Shown here in pieces: positions 6,068-12,040 of a stretch of DNA of 12,040 nucleotides. A program made the position numbers and the translations under genes. Source of the DNA: JACKNG01 sp040904625 (GTDB lineage: Bacteria; Pseudomonadota; Gammaproteobacteria; Ga0077536); the NCBI GenBank assembly GCA_040904625.1, contig JBBDTC010000029.1:1-12040 (forward strand), given 5' to 3'. A model generated the notes under the pieces. That model was not told the origin of the DNA and ran no database searches. It worked only from the letters and a program-made list of their open reading frames with translations. The stretch's first letter is position 1. Each line of letters begins with the position of its first letter.

Positions 6068-7000
6068 TCATAGAGTCAGGGTGTCAGCGCCTTTGAGCGA
6101 CAGTATGGCGCGGGCCTCGTCCGGCGTGGCGACTTCGAGCGAGAGCCCCTGGAGAATTTCGCGAGCGAGTACGACCTGAGCGGCCGAACTCGAGGCGAGT
6201 TGCCCGGGGCCGGCCCACAAGGAATCCTCGAGCCCGACCCGAATATTGCCTCCCATGGCGGCAGCCTGCGCGGCGACCGCGATCTGATGTCGTCCCGCAC
6301 CGAGTACCGACCACACATATTCGGCGCCGAACAAGCGGTCGGCGGTACGTTTCATGTGCAGCACGTCTTCGGGGTGGGCGCCGATGCCGCCCATGATGCC
6401 GAACACCGTCTGCACGAACAGCGGCGGTTTGACTCTGCCTTCGTCGAGATAGTGGGCGAGATTGTAAAGGTGGGCCGTGTCATAGCATTCGAATTCGAAA
6501 CGAATACCGCTCGCATAGCCGATATCGAGAATGGTTTCGATATCCTGATAGGTATTCTTGAACACCAGATTGCGGCTGGCCTCGAGGTGCTCGACCTCCC
6601 AGTCGTGCTTGAAATTCTTGAATCGCCGCAGCATCGGAAACAGGCCGAAATTCATCGAACCCATATTGAGTGAAGCGACCTCGGGAGCGATCTCCGCGGC
6701 CGGGCGCATGCGCTCTTCGACCGTCATGTAGGGGCTGCCGCCCGTGGTGAGGTTGATCACCGCATTGGTGCGCGAGCGGATCTCGGGCAGGAACTGCCGG
6801 AACAGATCGGGATCCTGGCTCGGGCGACCGGTTTCCGGTTCGCGAGCGTGCAGATGGAGGATGGCGGCGCCCGCTTCGGCGGCCTCGATCGCGGCGGTCG
6901 CGATTTCGGCCGGCGTGACCGGCAGCGCCGACGACATCGAAGGTGTGTGAATGGCGCCGGTCACCGCGCAGGTGATAATGACTTTGCGTGGTGGGGCCAT
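6068..7000 (-). CDS. BKACE (DUF849) beta-keto acid cleavage enzyme
   Basis: A 310-residue cytosolic TIM-barrel enzyme of the BKACE family, whose founding member Kce cleaves 3-keto-5-aminohexanoate in lysine fermentation. Family members condense a beta-keto acid with acetyl-CoA and release acetoacetate and a new acyl-CoA. The zinc-binding HxH is H49-L-H51 (in ILHLHAR), and E258 in GLED is the likely third ligand. TGGSPYMTVEER, SLNMGSMNF, FECYD and GGIGA are further family landmarks. The family covers many substrates, including dehydrocarnitine and several amino- and hydroxy-keto acids, so substrate cannot be assigned. The gene begins 3 bp after the molybdopterin subunit stop codon and precedes the CoxG-like gene, so it is embedded within the hydroxylase operon. 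This points to a pathway in which the hydroxylase and the cleavage step share an intermediate chain. Confidence 0.93.
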   Translation of the reverse strand: MAPPRKVIITCAVTGAIHTPSMSSALPVTPAEIATAAIEAAEAGAAILHLHAREPETGRPSQDPDLFRQFLPEIRSRTNAVINLTTGGSPYMTVEERMRPAAEIAPEVASLNMGSMNFGLFPMLRRFKNFKHDWEVEHLEASRNLVFKNTYQDIETILDIGYASGIRFEFECYDTAHLYNLAHYLDEGRVKPPLFVQTVFGIMGGIGAHPEDVLHMKRTADRLFGAEYVWSVLGAGRHQIAVAAQAAAMGGNIRVGLEDSLWAGPGQLASSSAAQVVLAREILQGLSLEVATPDEARAILSLKGADTLTL

Positions 7001-7003
7001 GAC

Positions 7004-9262
7004 TCAGGCGCGCGCCGTGCGGAGCGCGTGCCAGACCGTATTCGGGCGCAGCGGCAACTCCGTGATCTCGATGCCGAAGGGNNNNNNNNNNNNNNNNNNN
7101 NNNNNNNNNNNNNNNNNNNNNNNNNNNNNNNNNNNNNNNNNNNNNNNNNNNNNNNNNNNNNNNNNNNNNNNNNNNNNNNNNACGATGGCTCCATGCATCT
7201 GGCCATCGACGATATTGGCGTTGATGACATTGCCGACATCCTCCGACGTCACCCAACGCTTGATGCTGAATGCTCCCGAGTCGATATCCACTTCGACGAT
7301 GCAGCAATCGGCATTGAAACAGATCATGGGTTTGGCGGCCTCGAAGAAGGCGGTAGCGTCGAGTCCGCCGACCTCACCCTCGGGCAGGTTGATCGGGAAC
7401 ATGATGATGCGCTCGACGACTTCGGTGAAGGGCTTGCGCAAGTCCCGATCGCCGAGGTAGACGATCTCTCCGCCCTTGAATTCGAAGTGCTGCACACTGG
7501 CCTCGATCTGCAGGTCGTGGGCCAGGATCCGTGTGATCTTGTCCTTGAGTTCGGCACAGGCCTTGGCTACTGCACTGACGAAATAGGATCCGGCGCGGGC
7601 GCCGATCGAGCCGGCACCGAACGGCGTCGTGCCGGTGTCGCCGGTGGTGACGATAACGTCCTTTGGATCGATGCCGAGCTGGGCGGCGACGACCTGGGCG
7701 GTGGTCGTCTCGTGGCCCTGGCCGCCCGGTGCGTCGCCACCGAACACCATGACTTTGCCGCGCGGGTCGAGGCGCACCGTTGCTGCGCCATAGCCGGGCT
7801 GATTTTCCATCGGCACGAGCAGTTCAGAAGCGACGCCCGACAGTTCCACGCCGCAGGCAAAACCGATGCCCAGATAGCGGCCTTCGGCCAGCGCCGCGGC
7901 CTGCTCGGCGCGGAAGGCCGGCAGGTCGACCTGCTGCATGAGGTTGTCCCAGACTTTGACGAAATCACCGCTGTCGTAATACTCGTTCGTCACCGAGGTG
8001 TAGGGCAGGGTGGGTACGAGATTCATGCGGCGCACGTCGCTCGGCTCGAGGTCGAGGCGATGGGCGACCATATCGATGGCGCGCTCAAGCGCGAAGCGGG
8101 TGGGAAAATGGCCGAAGGCACGCGATGGCGTCAGGGAAGCCTTGTTGGTGGTCACCACGGCGACGCTGACATCGCCGCGCTCCCAGGTATAGGCGTTGGG
8201 TAATTCGACGGCGCCGAGGAAGGGCATCACGAAGCCCCAGTAAACCCCGGTCGTGCCGACGCCGTTGTCGGCGACACCCCGATTGCGCACCGCGAGCAGC
8301 TTGCCGTCCTTGCGCGCGGCAATCTCCATGTAATTGATCTGGTCCCGTTCCTGGCCGACGTTCATCAGGCTTTCATAACGCGACTCGATCCAGCGCACCG
8401 GGCGGCCGAGGGCGCGGGCAGCGTAGGCAATGATGACATTCTCACGGTAGAAGGGCGCCTTCACACCAAATCCGCCACCCTGGTCGCGTGGCGCGATGAC
8501 GCGCACCTGCTGCGCCGGAATATCGAGGATATCGCTGAGCGCGAGACGATCGATATGCGGGCGCTGGGTCGTGATCCACGCGGTGAGCCCATCGGATTCG
8601 TTCCAGTCGCACAGGACGCCGCGCGGCTCCATCGGCGTAATGCCGGTGCGATGGACGCGAAAACGCTCTTTTACCACCACATCGGCGCTCTGGAAAATCT
8701 TCTCGACCGCCTCCGCATTCTCTTGCTGAGTCTGCTCCGTCTCGCCGCCGGTCAGTGTCATGGCGAAGATTTCGTTGCTGCCGTCCTCCTCGTGGACGAG
8801 CGCGGAGTCGGCTTCGAGCGCACGTTCGGGATCGAGTATCGGCGTCAGTTCCTCATAGTCGACGTAAACACACTCGGCGGCGTCCTCGGCAGTGTACTTG
8901 TCCCGTGCGATAACCAGCGCCACGGGTTCACCATGGAACTTGACCTTGTCGATGGCGAGTGGCCAGAAAGTCGGATAGCGAGCGGGCAGGTTCGGTTTGA
9001 CCACGGCCTGCGGCATCGGCTTGATGTCGTTCTTGATATCGGCCCCGGTGTACACGGCGACGACACCCGGCATGGCCAGGGCCTCGCTGGTATCGATACC
9101 GCTGATGCGGGCGTGGGCGTACTCGCTGCGCACGAACACGGCATGAAGTGTGCCCGGCAGGACGATGTCGGCGACGTATTTCCCGTGCCCGGTGACGAGG
9201 CGGAGATCCTCTTTGCGCTCGAGCCGCGCGCCCATCCACTCGGTCGGGGCGGCGCCGCTCAT
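7004..9262 (-). CDS. Molybdopterin-binding large subunit, CoxL/xanthine dehydrogenase type (gap inside)
   Basis: The catalytic subunit of a molybdenum hydroxylase, which inserts water-derived oxygen into a substrate and passes electrons to the 2Fe-2S subunit. About 693 N-terminal and 25 C-terminal residues are readable. The N-terminal aldehyde oxidase a/b hammerhead domain (GARLERKEDLRLVTGHGKY onwards) leads into the Mo-pterin domain, with QGGGFG at 261-266 and SRAFGHF at 380-386. True CO dehydrogenases carry AYRCSFR at that second site; here there is no Cys, so CO oxidation is not supported. The 100-N gap falls where the last Mo-binding segment and the catalytic glutamate (GxGE motif) belong, so an intact active site cannot be confirmed. 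The frame matches on both sides only for the arbitrary gap length. The ATG at 9262 overlaps the small-subunit stop (ATGA). Substrate unknown. Confidence 0.9.
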   Translation of the reverse strand: MSGAAPTEWMGARLERKEDLRLVTGHGKYVADIVLPGTLHAVFVRSEYAHARISGIDTSEALAMPGVVAVYTGADIKNDIKPMPQAVVKPNLPARYPTFWPLAIDKVKFHGEPVALVIARDKYTAEDAAECVYVDYEELTPILDPERALEADSALVHEEDGSNEIFAMTLTGGETEQTQQENAEAVEKIFQSADVVVKERFRVHRTGITPMEPRGVLCDWNESDGLTAWITTQRPHIDRLALSDILDIPAQQVRVIAPRDQGGGFGVKAPFYRENVIIAYAARALGRPVRWIESRYESLMNVGQERDQINYMEIAARKDGKLLAVRNRGVADNGVGTTGVYWGFVMPFLGAVELPNAYTWERGDVSVAVVTTNKASLTPSRAFGHFPTRFALERAIDMVAHRLDLEPSDVRRMNLVPTLPYTSVTNEYYDSGDFVKVWDNLMQQVDLPAFRAEQAAALAEGRYLGIGFACGVELSGVASELLVPMENQPGYGAATVRLDPRGKVMVFGGDAPGGQGHETTTAQVVAAQLGIDPKDVIVTTGDTGTTPFGAGSIGARAGSYFVSAVAKACAELKDKITRILAHDLQIEASVQHFEFKGGEIVYLGDRDLRKPFTEVVERIIMFPINLPEGEVGGLDATAFFEAAKPMICFNADCCIVEVDIDSGAFSIKRWVTSEDVGNVINANIVDGQMHGAIXXXXXXXXXXXXXXXXXXXXXXXXXXXXXXXXXXPFGIEITELPLRPNTVWHALRTARA
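7082..7181. other. 100-N assembly gap
   Basis: This is exactly 100 unresolved bases, the conventional placeholder for a scaffold join of unknown size. It interrupts the molybdopterin subunit gene near its 3' end. By comparison with family architecture about 75-85 residues (roughly 225-255 bp) are missing, so the true gap is probably longer than shown. Confidence 0.97.
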
Positions 9263-9750
9263 GAGCTTACCTCCGCAGTGCTCGCGCGCAGGGTCTCGGC
9301 GGCTGCTTGTACCGCGCGGACGATGTGGACGTAGCCGGTGCAGCGGCACAGATTGCCGATCAGACCTTCGCGAATCTCGGCTTCACTGGGCGCGGGATTA
9401 CGCGTCAGGAAATCGGTCATGTTCATCAGTATGCCTGGCGTGCAATAGCCGCACTGCAGACCGTGGTGCGTAGCAAAGGCCTGCTGCAAAGGGCTCAGCA
9501 CCTTGTCCTGCGCGAGCCCTTCGACCGTCGTCACGGCGTGCCCGTCGGCCTGGACGGCCAGCAGCAGGCAGCTCTTCACGGCTTCGCCGTCGAGGTGCAC
9601 GGTGCAGGCGCCGCACACACCTTCGAAGGTACAGCCGACATGGGTGCCGGTCAGCGCGAGCTGGTCGCGCAGGAAATCGACCAGCAGCATCCGTTCGGGG
9701 ACGGTTTCCTCGTACGCGGTGCCGTTGACGGTGACGGTAATCGTTTTCAC
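9259..9750 (-). CDS. 2Fe-2S small subunit, CoxS type
   Basis: A 163-residue electron-transfer subunit with two 2Fe-2S domains. It moves electrons from the molybdenum centre of the large subunit to FAD in the medium subunit. The plant-ferredoxin-like N-terminal cluster uses C40, C46, C49 and C61. The helical C-terminal cluster is CGYC (from Cys about 100) with x31 to CRC, the usual spacing. The N-terminal spacing is C-x5-C-x2-C-x11-C instead of the usual C-x4-C-x2-C-x11-C, because of one extra residue in GCTFEGVCGAC. The start is GTG at 9750, supported by GGGGGAG eight bases upstream. The gene follows the FAD subunit by about 40 bp, and its TGA stop overlaps the large-subunit ATG by four bases, so the subunits are translationally coupled. 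Confidence 0.95.
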   Translation of the reverse strand: MKTITVTVNGTAYEETVPERMLLVDFLRDQLALTGTHVGCTFEGVCGACTVHLDGEAVKSCLLLAVQADGHAVTTVEGLAQDKVLSPLQQAFATHHGLQCGYCTPGILMNMTDFLTRNPAPSEAEIREGLIGNLCRCTGYVHIVRAVQAAAETLRASTAEVSS

Positions 9751-9758
9751 GTCGAATA

Positions 9759-9765
9759 CTCCCCC
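9759..9765 (-). promoter_or_regulatory. Ribosome-binding site fixing the GTG start of the 2Fe-2S subunit
   Basis: GGGGGAG on the minus strand lies eight bases before the GTG at 9750. The encoded MKTITVTVNG is the expected beginning of a CoxS-type protein, so the GTG start is secure. Confidence 0.7.
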
Positions 9766-9789
9766 TGCGAATGAATTGCCAGGTGCCGC

Positions 9790-10671
9790 TCAGGTTGCAC
9801 GAGCGCGCGCGAATGCGGTGGCCGCGACTTCGCTGCCGATGGTGCGGATGAGCTGGCGACGATAGTCGGCGTCAGCCGACATGTCGGCATGTGTTTCGAC
9901 CTCGGTGGCGATGGCCTCCATGGCCGCGGCGATCGCCGCGGCGTCGCCGCTCGAGCCGGCCAGCAGTGCTTCCCCCGCGGTACCGCGCTGACAGCCGCCG
10001 GACAAGCCCGCGATGCCGATGCGGGCCGCGGCGCAGCTGCCGTCTTTGCCCACAGTGACGTTGACGCACACGCCGATGACCGGCAGTGCGTCGCGTACCA
10101 GACCCCATTTTTTATAGCCACTGCCGCTGCCGGCGGGCGCCGCCGGCCAGCTGACGGCGAGCAGGATTTCATCGTCGCGGCGTGCGGTCTCGAGCGGGCC
10201 GAGAAAGAAATCATCGGCGGCCACGCTGCGCGTGCTGCCGTCCGCCGCCAGCAGCTGCATCTCTCCGGCCAGCCCCAGGACCACGGCCGGCATGCACGAG
10301 GCGACGTAATTCCAACACACGCTGCCGCCGATGGTGCCGCGGTTGCGCACCTGGCGATCGCCGACATGCGCCGCGGCGTCACGCAGTGCGGCATAGGCAC
10401 CGTCGAGCCGGCTGTCGGCGGCGATTTCCACGTAACGGGTCATCGCACCGATGGTCAGGGACGAGCGCTCGCTGCGGATGCCCTTGAGTTCCTCGACGTC
10501 CTGCAGATCGACAATGCACTGCGGCCGCAGCATCCGCGACTTGATGGCCTGCATGGCGCTCTGGCCACCGGCGATGAACAGCGCATCACCTTCATCGTAG
10601 CGGGCAATCGCCGCGAGTGCGTCGGCCGCGGTACGCGGTCGCAAGTATTCCTCGATCCGGGCCGGATACAT
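9790..10671 (-). CDS. FAD-binding medium subunit, CoxM type
   Basis: A 293-residue flavoprotein subunit with the FAD_binding_5 fold (about residues 1-175) and a CO_deh_flav_C domain after it. The two flavin diphosphate loops align with those of Oligotropha CoxM: AGGQS at 34-38 (AGGHS in CoxM) and TIGGS at 113-117. The residues after TIGGS are unusual: a Cys-Trp-Asn-Tyr run replaces the common LAHADPAAD type of sequence. It would pass electrons from the 2Fe-2S subunit to a quinone or other acceptor. It is the first gene of the operon. An AGGGGAG ribosome-binding site (10677-10683) lies five bases before the ATG, and a candidate promoter about 60 bp upstream. Subunit order (medium, small, large) matches the coxMSL order. 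Confidence 0.94.
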   Translation of the reverse strand: MYPARIEEYLRPRTAADALAAIARYDEGDALFIAGGQSAMQAIKSRMLRPQCIVDLQDVEELKGIRSERSSLTIGAMTRYVEIAADSRLDGAYAALRDAAAHVGDRQVRNRGTIGGSVCWNYVASCMPAVVLGLAGEMQLLAADGSTRSVAADDFFLGPLETARRDDEILLAVSWPAAPAGSGSGYKKWGLVRDALPVIGVCVNVTVGKDGSCAAARIGIAGLSGGCQRGTAGEALLAGSSGDAAAIAAAMEAIATEVETHADMSADADYRRQLIRTIGSEVAATAFARARAT

Positions 10672-10730
10672 GTTTGCTCCCCTGTCGGTGGCGCCGTGCG
10701 GTTAGCACTGGCAAGCTCGGCGGCTGCTGG

Positions 10731-10736
10731 ATTGTA
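10731..10736 (-). promoter_or_regulatory. Candidate extended -10 box for the hydroxylase operon
   Basis: The minus strand reads TGC-TACAAT, an extended -10 of the same type as that before moaA. It lies 59 bp upstream of the FAD-subunit ATG, giving a leader of about 53 nt. The matching -35 position (10754-10759) reads CTGTCG, a weak hexamer, and sits inside the palindrome at 10753-10768. Confidence 0.45.
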
Positions 10737-10752
10737 GCATCGCGACGGGCCG

Positions 10753-10768
10753 GCGACAGCGTTGTCGC
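10753..10768. promoter_or_regulatory. Palindrome at the -35 region of the hydroxylase operon (possible operator)
   Basis: GCGACA-GCGT-TGTCGC is a perfect 6-bp inverted repeat with a 4-base centre. It overlaps the -35 position of the candidate promoter, where a repressor or activator could bind. No regulator gene is in the window. A chance palindrome in GC-rich DNA remains possible. Confidence 0.35.
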
Positions 10769-10780
10769 GGACTTGCGCTG

Positions 10781-10965
10781 GAGCACGACAGAATCATTAA
10801 ATTCGCCGACATCTTTCAGCAAGTCACGTGGGCCTACGATTACGACATCGCTGCGGACACGGTCTCGAACAAGCGCGAATTCGCTTCCACCAAAGACGAT
10901 GCCGGTTTTTTTGACGGCAGTACGGTCGACGCCGAAGGCTATATGCCGAATACTTGCTGGAAAAT
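10781..10965 (+). pseudogene. Decayed fragment of an SMP-30/gluconolactonase-like gene
   Basis: In one plus-strand frame (codons in phase with 10823) the translation runs RIIKFADIF, then TWAYDYDIA, VSNKREFAS and FFDGSTVDAEGYMPNTCW. This closely follows the order of the SMP-30/regucalcin core, where AYDYD-x-SNRR-x-FA and PDGxTVDAEGxxWNAxW are typical. The conserved Pro before Asp-Gly is Phe here, and the Trp after Glu-Gly-Tyr is lost. The similarity ends abruptly near 10965 and the N-terminal half is missing. The family is about 290 residues and only some 60 remain. There is no start codon or ribosome-binding site. It lies between the hydroxylase operon promoter and the 3' end of the threonine aldolase gene. 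The functional ancestor would have been a calcium-binding lactonase-type beta-propeller. Confidence 0.7.
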
Positions 10966-11014
10966 ATCGATCACGATACCGGCTTGCGGTCCGCCTCCAC
11001 CACCTGGAGTACAT

Positions 11015-12040
11015 TTACGAGCACGTATTCAGGGCGGCTTTTACAGCGCGCGCGAAATCGTCGATGTCCGCGGCCGTGGTGTCGAACGATGTCAGCCAGC
11101 GCGCGATCGACCGGTCTTCGTCCCAGGTGTGGAATTCGTACTGTTCGTGCAAACGCGCGAGAACGGTGCGTGGCAGGCGCGGAAACAGCAGATTGCATTC
11201 GACCGGACAGACGAACTCGACCCCGTCGACAGCCTCGAGTGCGCCGGCCAGCCGCGCCGCCATCGCATTGGCATGGCCAGCGAGCTCGCGCCATAGTTCA
11301 TCTTCGAGATAGGCCAGGAACTGGGCGGCGAGAAAACGCATCTTCGAGGCCAGCTGCGTTGCCTGTTTGCGGGCATAGGCGGCTTCGCTCGCCAAGGCGC
11401 GGTCGAAGAAGATCACCGCTTCGGCACCGAGCAGGCCATTCTTGGTGCCACCGAACGAGAGCACGTCGACCCCGCAACCCGGGCCCAGTTCGGCCAGGGA
11501 GACATCGAGTGCCGCGGCGGCATTGGCGAATCGCGCGCCGTCGACATGCAGCACCAGACCGTGCTGGTGTGCGCAGGCCGACAGTGCGCGGATTTCCTCG
11601 ACCGTGTAGAGCGTGCCCCATTCGGTCGGTTGCGTGATGCTGAGCACCCGCGGCTGGGCATGATGCACACCACGGCGGGCCACCAGGTGGCCGCTCAAGC
11701 CGGCCGGATCGAGTTTGCCGTAGCGACTTGCGACGGGAATCAACTTGCCGCCGATAAATCGCTCCGGTGCTGCGCACTCATCGTTCCAGATATGTGCGGC
11801 GTCGGCACACAACACCGATTGATGCGGGCGGGTGACGCTACCGAGTGCGATGATGTTGGCGCCGGTGCCGCCGAAGCAGAACAGGACTTCGGCATCGGCT
11901 TCGAAGGCTGCGCACAGCGCCGCGCTGGCGCGTGCGGTATAGGGATCGGCGCCATAGGCGAGCACATGGCCCTCATTGGCGGCGGCGATCGCGGCGAGTA
12001 TCCGCGGATGAACGCCTGAGGCGTTGTCACTGGCGAAGCT
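11015..12040 (-). CDS. ltaE: Low-specificity L-threonine aldolase, 5' end cut by window edge
   Basis: A PLP-dependent fold-type I enzyme that splits L-threonine or L-allo-threonine into glycine and acetaldehyde in the cytosol. The 341 visible residues begin at the window edge with SFASDNASGVHPRIL, the conserved N-terminus, so only a few codons are missing; the GTG at 11965 is internal, not the start. Landmarks are GHVLAYGADPYTARA, FCFGGTGANIIAL (cofactor phosphate region), HVDGARFANAAAAL (the Asp contacting the PLP ring nitrogen) and SFGGTKNGLLGAEA (Schiff-base Lys). Length is normal for the family. It is transcribed in the same direction as the hydroxylase operon, but about 340 bp including a dead gene fragment lies between, so common transcription is unlikely. 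A related role, such as beta-eliminating lyase, is less likely given the SDNASGVHP start. Confidence 0.93.
   Translation of the reverse strand, partial: SFASDNASGVHPRILAAIAAANEGHVLAYGADPYTARASAALCAAFEADAEVLFCFGGTGANIIALGSVTRPHQSVLCADAAHIWNDECAAPERFIGGKLIPVASRYGKLDPAGLSGHLVARRGVHHAQPRVLSITQPTEWGTLYTVEEIRALSACAHQHGLVLHVDGARFANAAAALDVSLAELGPGCGVDVLSFGGTKNGLLGAEAVIFFDRALASEAAYARKQATQLASKMRFLAAQFLAYLEDELWRELAGHANAMAARLAGALEAVDGVEFVCPVECNLLFPRLPRTVLARLHEQYEFHTWDEDRSIARWLTSFDTTAADIDDFARAVKAALNTCS

Noticed and set aside
6848..8203. 451-codon plus-strand reading frame opposite the molybdopterin subunit gene
   Set aside because: It spans the N gap and is antisense to strongly conserved coding sequence. 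It is an open frame caused by high GC codon bias.
5461..10671. Aerobic carbon monoxide dehydrogenase operon
   Set aside because: Order and CoxG fit, but the large subunit lacks the CODH Cys loop and a BKACE gene is inserted. A different substrate is more likely.
10617..11312. 231-codon plus-strand reading frame across the operon promoter and the threonine aldolase 3' end
   Set aside because: It is antisense to two well-supported genes, has no domain, and uses a different frame from the SMP-30-like remnant.
1..12040. CRISPR array, tRNA, rRNA or intact insertion sequence
   Set aside because: I saw no regularly spaced repeats, no cloverleaf-like sequence and no transposase-like reading frame on either strand.

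Overview
The window is GC-rich, densely coded chromosomal DNA. A proteobacterium, most likely a gammaproteobacterium, fits the protein families (MoaA, AmpG-like permease, CYTH triphosphatase-like protein, CoxMSL-type enzyme) and the long foldback intergenic repeats. This is a judgement from family resemblance; no marker gene is present. A run of exactly 100 N (7082-7181) marks a scaffold gap, so the source is probably a draft or metagenome assembly.

Region 1 (1-1963), minus strand: moaA (molybdenum cofactor biosynthesis) and a CYTH-domain phosphohydrolase-like gene. Each is followed at its 3' end by an imperfect foldback element of 168-169 bp (34-201 and 1311-1479). The two elements share architecture, central motif and orientation. 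The end of the first supplies the TAG stop codon of moaA.

Region 2 (2071-5483), plus strand: an AmpG-like MFS permease tightly coupled to a metallo-beta-lactamase-fold hydrolase, then an AmiS/UreI-type urea/amide channel and a DUF1499 membrane-anchored protein. The DUF1499 gene overlaps the last gene of region 3 tail to tail by 23 bp.

Region 3 (10671 down to 5461), minus strand: a compact operon of FAD subunit, 2Fe-2S subunit, molybdopterin subunit (interrupted by the gap), a BKACE/DUF849 beta-keto acid cleavage enzyme and a CoxG-like SRPBCC protein with a C-terminal membrane anchor. This is a CO-dehydrogenase/xanthine-dehydrogenase-type molybdenum hydroxylase with an embedded C-C bond cleaving enzyme. 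It suggests a catabolic route in which a substrate is hydroxylated and a beta-keto acid intermediate is later cleaved. The substrate is unknown. The large subunit lacks the CODH active-site Cys motif, and the small and FAD subunits each show an unusual cofactor-loop sequence. moaA at the other end of the window could serve the same cofactor need but is not part of the operon.

Region 4 (10672-12040): the operon's likely promoter (extended -10 plus a palindrome), a decayed plus-strand fragment of an SMP-30/gluconolactonase-like gene, and a minus-strand low-specificity threonine aldolase that runs off the window a few codons from its start.
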